Shown piece after piece: positions 54,966 through 63,372 of a DNA stretch of 64,000 bases. How positions within the stretch are numbered: position 1 is the first letter of the stretch; every line of letters begins with the position of its first letter. The stretch is from Syntrophotalea carbinolica DSM 2380. GTDB taxonomy: Bacteria; Desulfobacterota; Desulfuromonadia; Desulfuromonadales; Syntrophotaleaceae. Location of the stretch: positions 3,318,001 through 3,382,000 of the forward strand of contig NC_007498.2 of assembly GCF_000012885.1 (NCBI RefSeq), written 5' to 3'. A model generated the notes under the pieces. The model ran no database searches. It was not told where the DNA came from and worked only from the letters and a program-made list of their open reading frames with translations. The translations under genes and the position numbers were made by a program.

Positions 54966-55649
54966 TTAAGCCGCCGCCTTGATCATGGCGATCACCGCAA
55001 AGACCAGTCCGACGATCACCCAGATCGCCGCCAATATAACCACCACAATAGCACCGATGAGATCGGTTACGCTGACCAGGAAACCCGGCACCATTCCATG
55101 CAGATAAGATATAACGATAGTGGCCAATAGCGAGGTAGCGATCAGTAAAATGAGCCCCTTGTTTTCCAGGAATCGCTGATGCGCAATCACCAGCACGCCG
55201 CTGCTGACCAGTTTGCCCATCATAAGCAGCCCCAAGGTAGCAGCAGCGGCTCCAGTGGGGAAACTGGCGTAGCCCATGGCGGCATAAGCTATCGGCCCGA
55301 ATGGCAATGCGAGCAGCAAGCCGATAAGCAGCATGAGTAATCCGACAGCCGCCACACCTGCGGCCACACAACCGATCAGCAACAACAACGACACTATGAA
55401 GGTGGCCACGCCCTGGACACGACCGGTGATGCGCTCAGGCAATATCAGCGGCGCCGCCATCAGCAGCACGGTGAAAACCAACTGGCCATCGAGCAGCGCC
55501 AGGCACGGAATTCCCCAGCCTACGACTGAAATGGAGCGACCAGAAAAAGACGCTGCCACGGCCGCCCCGAGTTCAGCCAAAAGCACGATAGCAAGCAATA
55601 CAACCGCAGCAAGAAACAGGGGCTTGCGAAGACTCTGAAGCGGGCTCAT
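54966..55649 (-). CDS. polytopic membrane protein at the end of the injection-system operon
   Basis: A 227-residue protein with about six hydrophobic helices (for example PLFLAAVVLLAIVLLAELGA, VATFIVSLLLLIGCVAAGVA, AIVVVILAAIWVIVGLVFAV). GAGGA precedes the ATG; the gap to the upstream gene is 3 bp, so it belongs to the operon. No family is recognised. Being last behind baseplate genes, it may anchor or gate the machine at the inner membrane, which is inference. Confidence 0.7.
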   Translation of the reverse strand: MSPLQSLRKPLFLAAVVLLAIVLLAELGAAVAASFSGRSISVVGWGIPCLALLDGQLVFTVLLMAAPLILPERITGRVQGVATFIVSLLLLIGCVAAGVAAVGLLMLLIGLLLALPFGPIAYAAMGYASFPTGAAAATLGLLMMGKLVSSGVLVIAHQRFLENKGLILLIATSLLATIVISYLHGMVPGFLVSVTDLIGAIVVVILAAIWVIVGLVFAVIAMIKAAA

Positions 55650-55652
55650 GGT

Positions 55653-56138
55653 TTAGTCCTCTAATCGGATCTTGATAGTACCAGGCCCCGCATTAAAGAA
55701 CCAAAAGGTTCCACCGCCGTCATATACCACAAATTTCGGCGAGCCTTTCTCTTCGTTGGGCCAGCTCTGCACCTTCACCTTTTCTCCATTCAACCTCTGC
55801 ACCGACTTCGGTTGGTAGCGAATTTCGAGCCGATCGGGTCGTCTGCCTTCCAGGACGAACCCGCCCCGCCGCACTTTGTCATCGGCGGTGGAGACAGTGA
55901 ATTTCCGCGACATGCCGGCGGTCAGCGCCAACGGTTGCCGCCAGGGAATACCGTTAGCGGTCAAATCCCGGGTTGCCAACCGGGGACCGCCGGCCAAGCC
56001 CCCCATAGCTTTCAACCAGGCCGGCGGGAAATCATTCGCATCGATACCATCGCCGCTACCACCAAGACCGGCAATGATCCCCACGGCACATAGTACCGCG
56101 ACAAACACCAGCATAATCTGAAAAGTTCTCAGTTTCAT
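55653..56138 (-). CDS. membrane-anchored extracytoplasmic protein of unknown function
   Basis: A 161-residue protein with an N-terminal helix (IMLVFVAVLCAVGIIAGLGG) and a soluble domain rich in beta strands (KFTVSTADDKVRRGGFVLEG, FVVYDGGGTFWFFNAGPGTI). It lies between two other membrane genes, 11 bp after the upstream one and 3 bp before the next. The ribosome binding site is weak. No known domain is recognised. Confidence 0.65.
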   Translation of the reverse strand: MKLRTFQIMLVFVAVLCAVGIIAGLGGSGDGIDANDFPPAWLKAMGGLAGGPRLATRDLTANGIPWRQPLALTAGMSRKFTVSTADDKVRRGGFVLEGRRPDRLEIRYQPKSVQRLNGEKVKVQSWPNEEKGSPKFVVYDGGGTFWFFNAGPGTIKIRLED

Positions 56139-56149
56139 GTCAGGCCCGG

Positions 56150-57190
56150 TTACTCCCTACCGGTAGTCGTAATTTCGATGGATTTGATCATCGTCAGAGC
56201 CTTCTGGTGACCGAATTCGAAATGATCGATAAGGGCATCTTCAGAACTCACCTCGACGATGCTGGGGGTATCATATTCATAAGGGGTGGCACTCGCCGTG
56301 TCGGTACCCAGCTCATTTCCGTCACGATCATACGCTCTGAGTTGATACTCCGCCTTGGCGCCAAAAAAGGCGATGGATACCTTGGTGGCGGGACGCTGCA
56401 ACTTGAAACTCAGCTCCACACCGTTGCATTTGTTCGTATTATCTGGAGACGCCGTGGAGAGTACCGCCTCGGGCAGGCGATAACTGCCCGCCGGCAGGAT
56501 TGCAGGTAAGGCATCCGCACAGTATGTGACTGCGGGTTTCACTTTGACCGGTAACGTCGGGGAGACAACCCGCCCGGACACGCGCAATCGATCCGCAAGT
56601 CGGGTTTCGCGCAAGGCATTTGCAGAGAGCGTGCTTTTGGGCTTTGTTTCCACCACCGATATCCCTTCATCCAGATAAGTATCGGCGGCTATCACCCCGG
56701 CAGCGGCCTCACTGAAGTTAATCTCGGTGGTTTTCGAGCGGTTCATTACCCACCACGTAATTCCACCGGCCACCATCACCAACACCACCGCGGACACGAT
56801 AACGGTCCACCATGGAAAGCCTTTTTGTTTTTTTGGGGAAGCAGCCGAAGCCTCCCCCACCTCGAACGCCACCACCGGACCCTGGTTATATTCTTCGTCG
56901 GTATTATCCACCGACATCACGTCCAAACGCAGCCCGTAACGACCGACCGGGGTGCCGGGCGGCACGTTGACCAACACCTTGAAGGTCTGTGTCTGATTCG
57001 ACTGCATTTGCTTGGTGGTCGGTTGCGCAACCTGCAACCAGGCCTGATCGGCACCCTGCAGCGCCACGGCTTCCGCTTTTGCCTCCACGGGCCGTTCTCC
57101 CACATAACGTACGGTGAACCCCGCCGCCCCCTTTCCTTGCTGCAAGCTAAGAGCGTCATCGGTCGGTGAAATCTCGAAATAATTTGGCAT
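56150..57190 (-). CDS. bitopic Ig-like/lectin-like membrane protein of the injection locus
   Basis: A 346-residue protein in three parts. Residues about 1-115 form an Ig-like (NEW3-like) beta domain (FKVLVNVPPGTPVGRYGLRL). A single transmembrane helix follows at about 125-150 (WWTVIVSAVVLVMVAGGITW). Residues about 195-345 form a beta-sandwich, discoidin-like region (SFKLQRPATKVSIAFFGAKAEYQLRAYDRDG). There is no signal peptide, so the N-terminal domain probably faces the cytoplasm. The start at 57190 has AAAGGA 8 nt upstream; the Met 9 bp earlier abuts that site. It lies 17 bp after the tail protein I gene. Confidence 0.7.
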   Translation of the reverse strand: MPNYFEISPTDDALSLQQGKGAAGFTVRYVGERPVEAKAEAVALQGADQAWLQVAQPTTKQMQSNQTQTFKVLVNVPPGTPVGRYGLRLDVMSVDNTDEEYNQGPVVAFEVGEASAASPKKQKGFPWWTVIVSAVVLVMVAGGITWWVMNRSKTTEINFSEAAAGVIAADTYLDEGISVVETKPKSTLSANALRETRLADRLRVSGRVVSPTLPVKVKPAVTYCADALPAILPAGSYRLPEAVLSTASPDNTNKCNGVELSFKLQRPATKVSIAFFGAKAEYQLRAYDRDGNELGTDTASATPYEYDTPSIVEVSSEDALIDHFEFGHQKALTMIKSIEITTTGRE

Positions 57191-57207
57191 AACTGGCATC
57201 CTTTAGG

Positions 57208-57744
57208 TTATTCGAAGCAAAGTTCATCAGGACGGTAAGTGACATAAGCCGGTTTTTCAAAAGCCACAATGGCATGAATCAGCTCTGCATGAGCCTGGGT
57301 CCCCTGAGGCGCTGTCACCACCAGGTGAAAAGGTCGTGGCGCACCGCTGCGATCGCGATTCTCCTCGATACGAAATCCGGTCTGCCCGGTGGCGATTTCC
57401 AAAAATCGGATCAAACCCCGGCGAGTACCCCGATGCCGGGAAAGTTCCGCAGCAGCAGCGCATAGCTCCCGCAAATACCCTTGTCCCGCGGGCAGGTCGC
57501 CGCCCGAACCGTCGGCCCGCCGGCGCACCAGAAAGCGATCCAAATCGACCCAGGCCGCCAGAAAAGCCACCATCCCGTCCGGCGCGCGACGGGGGTCAAA
57601 CAGGCTATCCACCGAAGCGAGCAGCACCTCTAATGGCTCAGGCAGGCGCGCAGCCACTTCCAGCAGAGCGTCCAGGGGAGTCTCCGCACGTATGGCGTCC
57701 TGAAAGACGGTCGGCAACAGCGCTTCGATATCAGGTCGTTGCAT
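57208..57744 (-). CDS. phage tail protein I-like baseplate protein
   Basis: A 178-residue protein of the tail protein I family seen in injection systems: ARLPEPLEVLLASVDSLFDP, MVAFLAAWVDLDRF, RHRGTRRGLIRFLEIATGQ. It links baseplate wedges. It overlaps the end of the J-type gene by 14 bp, indicating translational coupling. Confidence 0.88.
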   Translation of the reverse strand: MQRPDIEALLPTVFQDAIRAETPLDALLEVAARLPEPLEVLLASVDSLFDPRRAPDGMVAFLAAWVDLDRFLVRRRADGSGGDLPAGQGYLRELCAAAAELSRHRGTRRGLIRFLEIATGQTGFRIEENRDRSGAPRPFHLVVTAPQGTQAHAELIHAIVAFEKPAYVTYRPDELCFE

Positions 57745-60295
57745 CGTGTACCGTCTCTATCGCATGGGTGTCACTACAAAAAAGATAGCCTTCGCCGATA
57801 GTGACATGCTCCGTAAAGATCGTCGCCGAAACCAGGCGGAAGTTTGACCCGTCTTCGCTGCGAAATACACCGCCAGGACCACCGCATAGGATAGTCGCGG
57901 GGGTATCAGCTTCCGGCAACGGCGATGCCACAGCCAGGTCATGCACCCGGTGCAGCAAACGCTCGGTATCGCGTAGCGGCAAGCCGCAATCGATACCAGG
58001 AACCTGCCAGACAGGATCCTTCTCAGCGCTGTCCATGGACAAAACCCCGGCATGAAAGGTTGCCGCGTAGACATGCTCGCCGTAACTGGCGATAGCCCGA
58101 CAGGAACCGCCTCGCCAACCGCTACCCATGCTGCGCCAGCCCTCGATTTCTCCGGGATCCCGGCGCAGTTCCCAACGCAGGCAACCGTCTCCCTCCGCAC
58201 CGCCCACCGCCGCCAGACCGGCCCACAAAAACGCCCGCGGCCCGACACATTGGGCCGAAAGAACCCGAACATCCTGCCCCTTCAGGCCGATATTGCGAAA
58301 CCCCTCTAACTGCTCGTCGGGGCAAAGATAGATGCCCTCGCTGTTGCGCGCCGCCACCGCCACCTGGGTACCGATACGGGGGGCATCCACCGCCACGACA
58401 GCGTAAAACCCGAGACTTTGATTTTTTGGTTCTACCAGCACCGGTACGGGGCCGGATTCGGGTGGCAACTGAAAGAGTCCCTCGTCGGTCGCCAGCAGCA
58501 ATATTGCAGCTCCGCCGCGATCAAGCCAGGCGGCGTCATTGACACGAAATCCCAACTCATGCATCGCCGTCCAGCTGCGACCGCAATCCCTGCTCAGACG
58601 AATACGGCTAACATCCTCTTCTCCGGAAAGGACCGAAACAGCGGCGACAAGGCCGGCTTTGCCATCACAGCAGACCACTTTTTCAATCTCTTCGCCGTCA
58701 AATTTTTGCAGCAATTCCCAACCCATACCGTCGTCCATGGTGCGGAATAGACGACAGCCGGCAGCGGCGTACCACAGACCGGGATGAAATGGATCGTTTG
58801 TCACGGCCATCACATCCGCATCCGGCGCCTGGTCAATGGAAAACTTTACGCCATCGGCATACAAAACCCCCGGCTCGTTCAGCACCGTATGGTAAATGTC
58901 GGATGCATGGAGTCTGCGTCGCAGGGGATGATTCCCAAGGGGATTGATCAATTCACAGAGCCGGGCAACCACCCGGCCGCGTACCGCCTGCAAGTCTTCC
59001 TCGGGATGCAGCACCAGCCTTGCATGGACGCGAACCGGCTTATAGCGGTACCAATCGACCATAAAACCGGTGCCCAGCGGACGGCGCTCGTCTATCGCCT
59101 GCCGAACCCGGGCCAGGGCCTCCTCGGTCTGAGCACTCTCGAGTTGCTCTTTGCTATACAGATTTTGCTCCGTGCGCGCGAGTTCCGGTACCAACAACAG
59201 TTGCACCGTACCGGGGGCCGCAAACCGCCAACGATCGGCACGGGCAACGGCATGGGCACGTCCCACGCTACCCTCACGCAGAGCCACCGCTTCGTAGTCG
59301 CGCGCCGTCACTGCGCGATGCAGGCTGTGCAGCTCCTGCGGACCGCGCAGCAACGCGTTGTCCAGAGACTCGACCTCGCAGCCGCCTACCGCCGGCCCCG
59401 GATTATCGACCCGCAAACCGGGAATCGGATCCTTGAGTACGGTGAGGACACGAGCCGCCACATTTCCCGCCGGTCCGCCGCCACAGCGGTACCAGGCGCA
59501 AATGCGCATACCGGCGGGCGGCACGGCAGCCAGTGCCTCCGCGATTTTTGCCAAGCCATTGCCTGTCTCCGCCCCGCCTGCACGTACCGCCGGTGCAAAT
59601 GTGATGGTACCCGTGGCACGGTCGGCAACGTAAACATGCTCATCACCATCGAGTCGGGCAAAATGCTCCACTTCACGCCAGACTCTGAAAGTGGCGCCGC
59701 CGTGGTTAAGCGAAGCAACGCGCTCATCCAGCGTCTCGGTTGTCTCCACCGCGATCACCAGATCGAGTTCATCTCCAGTCGGTGCGACCACCGGCGCATT
59801 GCGCAACTCAAAGCTCTGCCCCGCAAGACCGCTGGACACTCCCACGCCCTCCCCCTGAATCAACCGACAGTGGTGGGCCAAAACCGTAGCGCTATGACGA
59901 TCCGGTTCCAGGGTAACGGCCGCCGCAGTTACAAAAACCGGCGCATCCTCCCCTTCCGCGCTTCGTGCCACCGTCACCCGAGTTCCCCGCGGCACCTCGA
60001 TCCGACGCGTAAAACCTTCGTTACGGTGCAACCGCAGAGCTACCCTGGCAGCGCTTGAGGGCGCCAGTTTTACGCCCATCATGCGCAAAAACTCGATATA
60101 AGCCTTTTCCGGCAGGCGATTGATACGATACAGCATGACCTCGGTAAGGAAGGCGTAAAGCTCCAACAGTGTGGTCCCGGGATCACCGGCACTCAGATCG
60201 GTCCAGGCGGGACAGCGTTCGCGAACAATACGCTTGGCCTCTTCCAAAAGGTCATAGAAAGTACGATCGTCCAGTTTGGGTGCCTGCAGGCTCAT
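57731..60295 (-). CDS. J-type baseplate wedge protein with C-terminal beta-propeller-like extension
   Basis: An 854-residue protein. Residues about 1-495 match the putative baseplate assembly protein family (LSAGDPGTTLLELYAFLTEVMLYRINRLPEKAYIEFLRMMG at the N-terminus; TAVRGRV-like J regions later). From about residue 496 the protein changes to short repeats with Asp-box-like motifs (RTMDDGMGW near 515, SRDCGRSW near 570) and repeated hydrophobic strands, as in BNR/sialidase-type propellers. Its ATG overlaps the gp25 stop (ATGA). Confidence 0.87.
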   Translation of the reverse strand: MSLQAPKLDDRTFYDLLEEAKRIVRERCPAWTDLSAGDPGTTLLELYAFLTEVMLYRINRLPEKAYIEFLRMMGVKLAPSSAARVALRLHRNEGFTRRIEVPRGTRVTVARSAEGEDAPVFVTAAAVTLEPDRHSATVLAHHCRLIQGEGVGVSSGLAGQSFELRNAPVVAPTGDELDLVIAVETTETLDERVASLNHGGATFRVWREVEHFARLDGDEHVYVADRATGTITFAPAVRAGGAETGNGLAKIAEALAAVPPAGMRICAWYRCGGGPAGNVAARVLTVLKDPIPGLRVDNPGPAVGGCEVESLDNALLRGPQELHSLHRAVTARDYEAVALREGSVGRAHAVARADRWRFAAPGTVQLLLVPELARTEQNLYSKEQLESAQTEEALARVRQAIDERRPLGTGFMVDWYRYKPVRVHARLVLHPEEDLQAVRGRVVARLCELINPLGNHPLRRRLHASDIYHTVLNEPGVLYADGVKFSIDQAPDADVMAVTNDPFHPGLWYAAAGCRLFRTMDDGMGWELLQKFDGEEIEKVVCCDGKAGLVAAVSVLSGEEDVSRIRLSRDCGRSWTAMHELGFRVNDAAWLDRGGAAILLLATDEGLFQLPPESGPVPVLVEPKNQSLGFYAVVAVDAPRIGTQVAVAARNSEGIYLCPDEQLEGFRNIGLKGQDVRVLSAQCVGPRAFLWAGLAAVGGAEGDGCLRWELRRDPGEIEGWRSMGSGWRGGSCRAIASYGEHVYAATFHAGVLSMDSAEKDPVWQVPGIDCGLPLRDTERLLHRVHDLAVASPLPEADTPATILCGGPGGVFRSEDGSNFRLVSATIFTEHVTIGEGYLFCSDTHAIETVHDATT

Positions 60296-60792
60296 GCCCT
60301 GAAATCTCCCTGTCGAAAATCATGATCGGTCGTCGGTACGATTATTCGTGCACCATGTAGATCGTATCCGAGCGCCAGACGCTCCTCCCACAAGGTACGG
60401 CGGACGCGGTATTCCAGAACGATATCGAGCGTCGAGGTATCCCCCTTACCGTGCAGATTGGCGCCTGCCTCCAGCTTCAGGATCGCCACTCGAGGCTCCC
60501 AACGACGCAACGCCTGCCCCACATAATGAATGGCCAGACCGGCGGTACCGGCGTCGTTCGGCGCAAAAACCAATCGATGCAACCAGCAACCGTAATCCGG
60601 TCGCATAAGCCGCTCGCCAGGCCGGGTACTAAGCAACAGCAGGATCGATTGCCGCACTGCCCGTCCGTCATCGGCCATGGCAATATTTCCGGTAGAACCG
60701 AGCCTCAAACCGCGCGGCGCATCCCCCGGTTCGGAAGCCACCGCCCCCACAGGTAATTCGAAGAGCCAGGCACGATCCATGTTTTCTTTCAT
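60292..60792 (-). CDS. gp25-like baseplate wedge protein
   Basis: A 166-residue protein of the gp25 (GPW) family: MADDGRAVRQSILLLLSTRPGERLMRPDYGCWLH is the typical core with the conserved R-P-x-Y/F-G. It sits at the sheath-baseplate junction. Start ATG 60792 has AGGAG upstream and overlaps the tip gene by ATGA. The longer frame to 60990 is a shadow of that gene. Confidence 0.9.
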   Translation of the reverse strand: MKENMDRAWLFELPVGAVASEPGDAPRGLRLGSTGNIAMADDGRAVRQSILLLLSTRPGERLMRPDYGCWLHRLVFAPNDAGTAGLAIHYVGQALRRWEPRVAILKLEAGANLHGKGDTSTLDIVLEYRVRRTLWEERLALGYDLHGARIIVPTTDHDFRQGDFRA

Positions 60793-61136
60793 GACTGCTC
60801 CTGCCTCACAAATCGCTGGCCGCTGTCGCACACCTGATATTTGACGGTCCCGGGAGGCGTACCGTCGGTCATACCGGTAACGGTGTCCAAACACACTCGG
60901 TGACCATCGATACGCACCCAACTGGAGTAACCTCTTTGCACCGCCAGGGTAGTGGTACAGGGCTTGATAGTCGGTCCATAATTGGGACAACCGCTGATCG
61001 ATCGCGACTCGGGATCGTGCGCCACCAGAACCTTGCGCCCCTCTATCCGGACCCAGCCCTGCCCTGCCGCTATGCTCACCCGACCCAGTTGGTGAGCGCA
61101 GCGCAAATCGGCATCTTCCGTCAAAAGTATCATCAT
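60789..61136 (-). CDS. PAAR-like spike-tip protein
   Basis: A 115-residue protein with paired Cys/His-containing beta repeats (LRCAHQLGRVSI, SGCPNYGPTIKPCTTTL, RVCLDTVTGMTDGTPPG). Size, position behind the VgrG-like gene and motif order fit the tip protein of contractile injection systems. ATGA overlaps on both sides. Metal binding by the Cys/His set is inferred. Confidence 0.8.
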   Translation of the reverse strand: MMILLTEDADLRCAHQLGRVSIAAGQGWVRIEGRKVLVAHDPESRSISGCPNYGPTIKPCTTTLAVQRGYSSWVRIDGHRVCLDTVTGMTDGTPPGTVKYQVCDSGQRFVRQEQS

Positions 61137-62632
61137 GTTCTCCGTTGCATGTCGATGCGATCGGCTCCGAGAACCAGGCGATTTCCCGGTGCCTCGATCA
61201 CCAACTCGCCCTCGGCGTGCAGCAGCAAGCCTTCGGGAGTGAGAGACAGGAAACTACCCTCCGCGTTCTGCAGGCGGATGGAGCCGTCAGCGTCGTTCAG
61301 GCGGATACGTTGACCGCCGCGGGTTGCCAGAGTGTAAGGCCGATGTTTGCCGCGACCCGTTACGGCCTCCGGGTCGCGAGGCGGGCCATCGGTGTGGAAC
61401 AAGCCACCGAGAACAACACCCCGCGAGGGGTCGCCGTCCGGAAGGGCCACCAATACCCGGTCCCCCGTTTCGGGTAAAACCATCACACCCTTGTCATGCC
61501 CCGCCCCAAGTTGCAAAACCATCATCCAGGTACTCAAAGCGTCGCCGTAACTGTCCAGACTGACCTGCACGCGGCCCTGGCCCTGCGGATCGTCCACATC
61601 ACATACTTCGGCCGTTACCAGGGCCGGCACACTCTGCGGGCGATCAGGCAACTCCGGCCGGGTGTCGATTTCACAAACGTAGCCGCTGGCGATATCCAGG
61701 GTGTGCACCACCGTCCTGAGCAGATACGGCCCTTCCATCCCTTCAGCCACCCCTCGCACCCGCACCCAGCGTCCCGGCCGCAAGGCTACATCGCCCTCAG
61801 CCACGCCCCATAACACCATGGCGCTGGCTTGACTACGATTCAACTCGGCAGCTGCCAGGGCCTCCGCCTCGCCGTCGCTCTCTACAGGCGCTCCCAGAAG
61901 AACCCGTTCCCCGGTACCCCTTGCGAAGGATGATGCCGCGCCCTGCGCTTGAACCTGGCGTGATTCGCCGGTATGCGGGTCCCAGCCAAGTAACCGCACC
62001 GTGCTTACGGCACCAACAGGGTTGCGCTCAACGTGTGCCTCGAACAGATTCTCGCCCAAAGCCAGTTCCAGGATATGGGCTGTCTCTGACTGAGGAGCAA
62101 ACAGTTGCAGCGTCCCGTCCTGTACGTAAAAATGCAGGCCGCTACGGGCGGCATACTCACGCAACAGAGCAAGGTCATGTGCAAAGCGGGGTACGATACG
62201 CGACCAGACCGGTCCCTTGCTGCTTGCGTCGGTGGAGACCCCCACCTCGGCAGCAAGGGTACGAGCCAATTCGGCGGTAGTCACCTCTACATGGGTACGG
62301 ACTCCCTGCCGACGCTGCAAACGGCCCAAGACATCGTAGGCCCGCACACGCAGCGTAAGAGTACCGGACGGCCCATGCAGATATTCAACACAGGAGATCT
62401 CCCCGTCAAACACCGGGGACGTCTGCGTATCGATCTGCACACTCAGCGAAGCCCCCGGTTCCGCGGCGATCTTTGCCAAAAAAGAGGGCTCCGAAGTTGG
62501 AGCGTTCCAGCTTACTTCGCACTGGCTTGGCGCATCCAGCTGCTGCACGATTCGTAACTGCGAAAAATGCAGCGCTTCGCCGATTTCAACGCCTTCAACC
62601 CGGACTCCGGGCAACATGTTTACTTGTTTCAT
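61133..62632 (-). CDS. VgrG-like spike protein
   Basis: A 499-residue protein combining gpD/gp27-like N-terminal barrels (LLREYAARSGLHFYVQDGTL), a gp5-type OB fold (DDPQGQGRVQVSLDS, LPETGDRVLVALPDGDPSRG, VVLGGLF) and a short repetitive beta C-terminus (RLNDADGSIRLQNAEGSFLS). No effector domain is attached. Start ATG 62632 has GGAGG upstream; ATGA overlaps with both neighbours. Confidence 0.92.
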   Translation of the reverse strand: MKQVNMLPGVRVEGVEIGEALHFSQLRIVQQLDAPSQCEVSWNAPTSEPSFLAKIAAEPGASLSVQIDTQTSPVFDGEISCVEYLHGPSGTLTLRVRAYDVLGRLQRRQGVRTHVEVTTAELARTLAAEVGVSTDASSKGPVWSRIVPRFAHDLALLREYAARSGLHFYVQDGTLQLFAPQSETAHILELALGENLFEAHVERNPVGAVSTVRLLGWDPHTGESRQVQAQGAASSFARGTGERVLLGAPVESDGEAEALAAAELNRSQASAMVLWGVAEGDVALRPGRWVRVRGVAEGMEGPYLLRTVVHTLDIASGYVCEIDTRPELPDRPQSVPALVTAEVCDVDDPQGQGRVQVSLDSYGDALSTWMMVLQLGAGHDKGVMVLPETGDRVLVALPDGDPSRGVVLGGLFHTDGPPRDPEAVTGRGKHRPYTLATRGGQRIRLNDADGSIRLQNAEGSFLSLTPEGLLLHAEGELVIEAPGNRLVLGADRIDMQRRT

Positions 62633-63372
62633 GCCCTGCCTCCGCCACCGCCAAAGGTAGGCTCCGCCGGCACCCGTAGCGTGCGGCCGGCATGACGCAG
62701 AGGGTTGTCCAAGTCGTTGATTTCGGCGAGCAGACTCCAATACCCGGGATGCCCGAAACGCTCGGCGGATATCTGATCGAGCCGTTCTCCGCCGCCATCA
62801 CCACCTACCGGATCATAGTTGACCAAGGTGCCCGCAGCGATACGCTGACGTGCTTCATCGCGATCAACGGGCGGAGCCGGGGGGGCGGAGGGTTCGGCTG
62901 TCTCTGCACAGGAGATGCGAAGCAGACGCAAGCGCAACCAGGAACGATGAGGCTTGCCGTCCCGGGTGAAGTGTTCCAGACGCTCGGAAACCGCGGCAAC
63001 AACCCCGGGCAGATTCCAGCTTGTTCCCCATATGAAGCGCACCGTCGGCGGACGTCCGTAGCGCTCTCCACCGCCGCTGTTTTCAGCCAGTTCCCACAGC
63101 GGTCCGGTAAGCTCTCGCACATCGTCCAACGGCACCGTATCCGGTCCCCTCGTCGCCAGCGAGACATCAAACAAAAGGTCAAGTGTCAATTCGGTCCGGC
63201 CTCCACCGACATAGAGCAGCGGATCGTCACTCAAATCGGCACCGGTCAGAGCGCCACCAAGCGAACGCCGCACAACCACACCGGCATTGCGTTGCACCTC
63301 AAGGTACTCCGGGTTCAACATACAACGCAGATGCACGCCGGAATGTTCGATCAGCAAAACGACTTTTTCCAT
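62629..63372 (-). CDS. LysM-containing tube/baseplate adaptor
   Basis: A 247-residue protein: N-terminal injection-system tube-adaptor domain (CMLNPEYLEVQRNAGV, YVGGGRTELTLDLLFDVS) and a C-terminal LysM-type repeat (LDQISAERFGHPGYWSLLAEIND followed by LRHAGRTLRVP). Comparable to Afp7/PVC7-like proteins that join tube and spike. Start at ATG 63372, overlapping the upstream stop (TGATG). Confidence 0.85.
   Translation of the reverse strand: MEKVVLLIEHSGVHLRCMLNPEYLEVQRNAGVVVRRSLGGALTGADLSDDPLLYVGGGRTELTLDLLFDVSLATRGPDTVPLDDVRELTGPLWELAENSGGGERYGRPPTVRFIWGTSWNLPGVVAAVSERLEHFTRDGKPHRSWLRLRLLRISCAETAEPSAPPAPPVDRDEARQRIAAGTLVNYDPVGGDGGGERLDQISAERFGHPGYWSLLAEINDLDNPLRHAGRTLRVPAEPTFGGGGGRA

Noticed and set aside
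58784-60058. 424-codon plus-strand frame
   Set aside because: Shadow of the J-type baseplate gene.
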